Shown here one piece after another: positions 7,018 through 7,229 of a DNA stretch of 7,229 nt. The position numbers and the translations under genes were made by a program. The first letter of the stretch is position 1. Each line of letters starts with the position of its first letter. The notes under the pieces are model-generated. The model searched no databases. It was not told the DNA's origin and was given only the letters and a program-made list of their open reading frames with translations. Origin of the DNA: an uncultured Bacteroidales bacterium (lineage in GTDB: Bacteria; Bacteroidota; Bacteroidia; Bacteroidales; Muribaculaceae); contig CAMWQZ010000049.1 in assembly GCA_947176515.1 (NCBI GenBank), positions 1 through 7,229 on the forward strand, written 5' to 3'.

Positions 7018-7209
7018 TTAATCTTCGACAGAGCGGAGTTTCTGAACGTAAACCGCTTTCATCATTTTTTTGCGGTTAGTTACAGACGGCTTCTGGAAAG
7101 CCTGACGGCTGCGGAGTTCCTTAACGATGCCGGTTTTTTCAAATTTTCTTTTGAACTTTTTGAGAGCTCTTTCGATGTTTTCGCCTTCTTTTACTTGTAC
7201 GATAATCAT
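7018..7209 (-). CDS. rpsU: 30S ribosomal protein bS21
   Basis: Small basic ribosomal protein of the 30S platform, next to the 3' end of 16S rRNA. It has 63 residues, as usual in Bacteroidota (about 63-65). It begins MIIVQVKEGENIERALKKFKRKFEKTG, the typical bS21 N-terminal strand-helix, and continues as a basic helix (IVKELRSRQAFQKPSVTNRKKMMKA). In Bacteroidota, bS21 together with bS6 and bS18 hides the anti-Shine-Dalgarno of 16S rRNA. The 20 visible bases before the ATG at 7209 contain no Shine-Dalgarno (A/T-rich, with only an AACCCTAAT stretch). The promoter would lie beyond the right edge. xerC follows 94 bases downstream, with no strong terminator between; there is only a weak A/T inverted repeat (TTTTTAT/ATAAAAA). 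Confidence 0.97.
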   Translation of the reverse strand: MIIVQVKEGENIERALKKFKRKFEKTGIVKELRSRQAFQKPSVTNRKKMMKAVYVQKLRSVED

Positions 7210-7229
7210 ATTAGGGTTAAATATTTGAG

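Overview
The window looks like a stretch of a Bacteroidota chromosome, most likely Bacteroidales (a Muribaculaceae- or Bacteroides-like gut anaerobe). The pointers are the rpsU-xerC-hpf gene order, start codons that mostly lack a Shine-Dalgarno sequence and sit behind A/T-rich leaders, promoter boxes of the TAnnTTTG / TTTG type, and a lipoprotein-type efflux adaptor paired with an HAE-1 RND pump. The species call is inference. Every supported gene lies on the minus strand, so the window reads from its right end to its left. No phage, transposon, CRISPR array, tRNA or rRNA was seen.

Right part (7209 to 5705): a translation-related group of rpsU (ribosomal protein bS21), a XerC-type tyrosine recombinase, and a short hibernation-promoting factor (hpf/raiA). 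xerC has a well-placed Bacteroidota-type promoter in the rpsU-xerC gap. hpf starts 4 bases after the xerC stop, and its GGAGG ribosome-binding site is embedded in the last xerC codons. A long hairpin right after hpf closes the unit.

Middle (5587 to 3959): a stand-alone PLP enzyme, the bifunctional aspartate aminotransferase / aspartate 4-decarboxylase (aspD family), which makes alanine and CO2 from aspartate. It is closed by a GC-rich hairpin. The aspartate:alanine antiporter that often accompanies it is not in the window.

Left part (3712 to 1): a tripartite drug-efflux operon, with a periplasmic lipoprotein adaptor (AcrA/MexA family) followed 45 bases later by an inner-membrane RND permease (AcrB/MexB family). 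The permease runs off the left edge, so about 833 of an expected 1,050-1,100 residues are visible. An outer-membrane channel gene would be expected next, outside the window. The permease carries about 65 extra residues with two additional hydrophobic segments between canonical TM6 and TM7.

The window is mostly ordinary core and housekeeping sequence. The two points most worth checking are the extra membrane hairpin in the RND pump and the only clear Shine-Dalgarno in the window, which lies in front of hpf in the same cluster as rpsU. bS21 is the protein that helps hide the anti-Shine-Dalgarno in Bacteroidota ribosomes. I found no convincing wholly new system.
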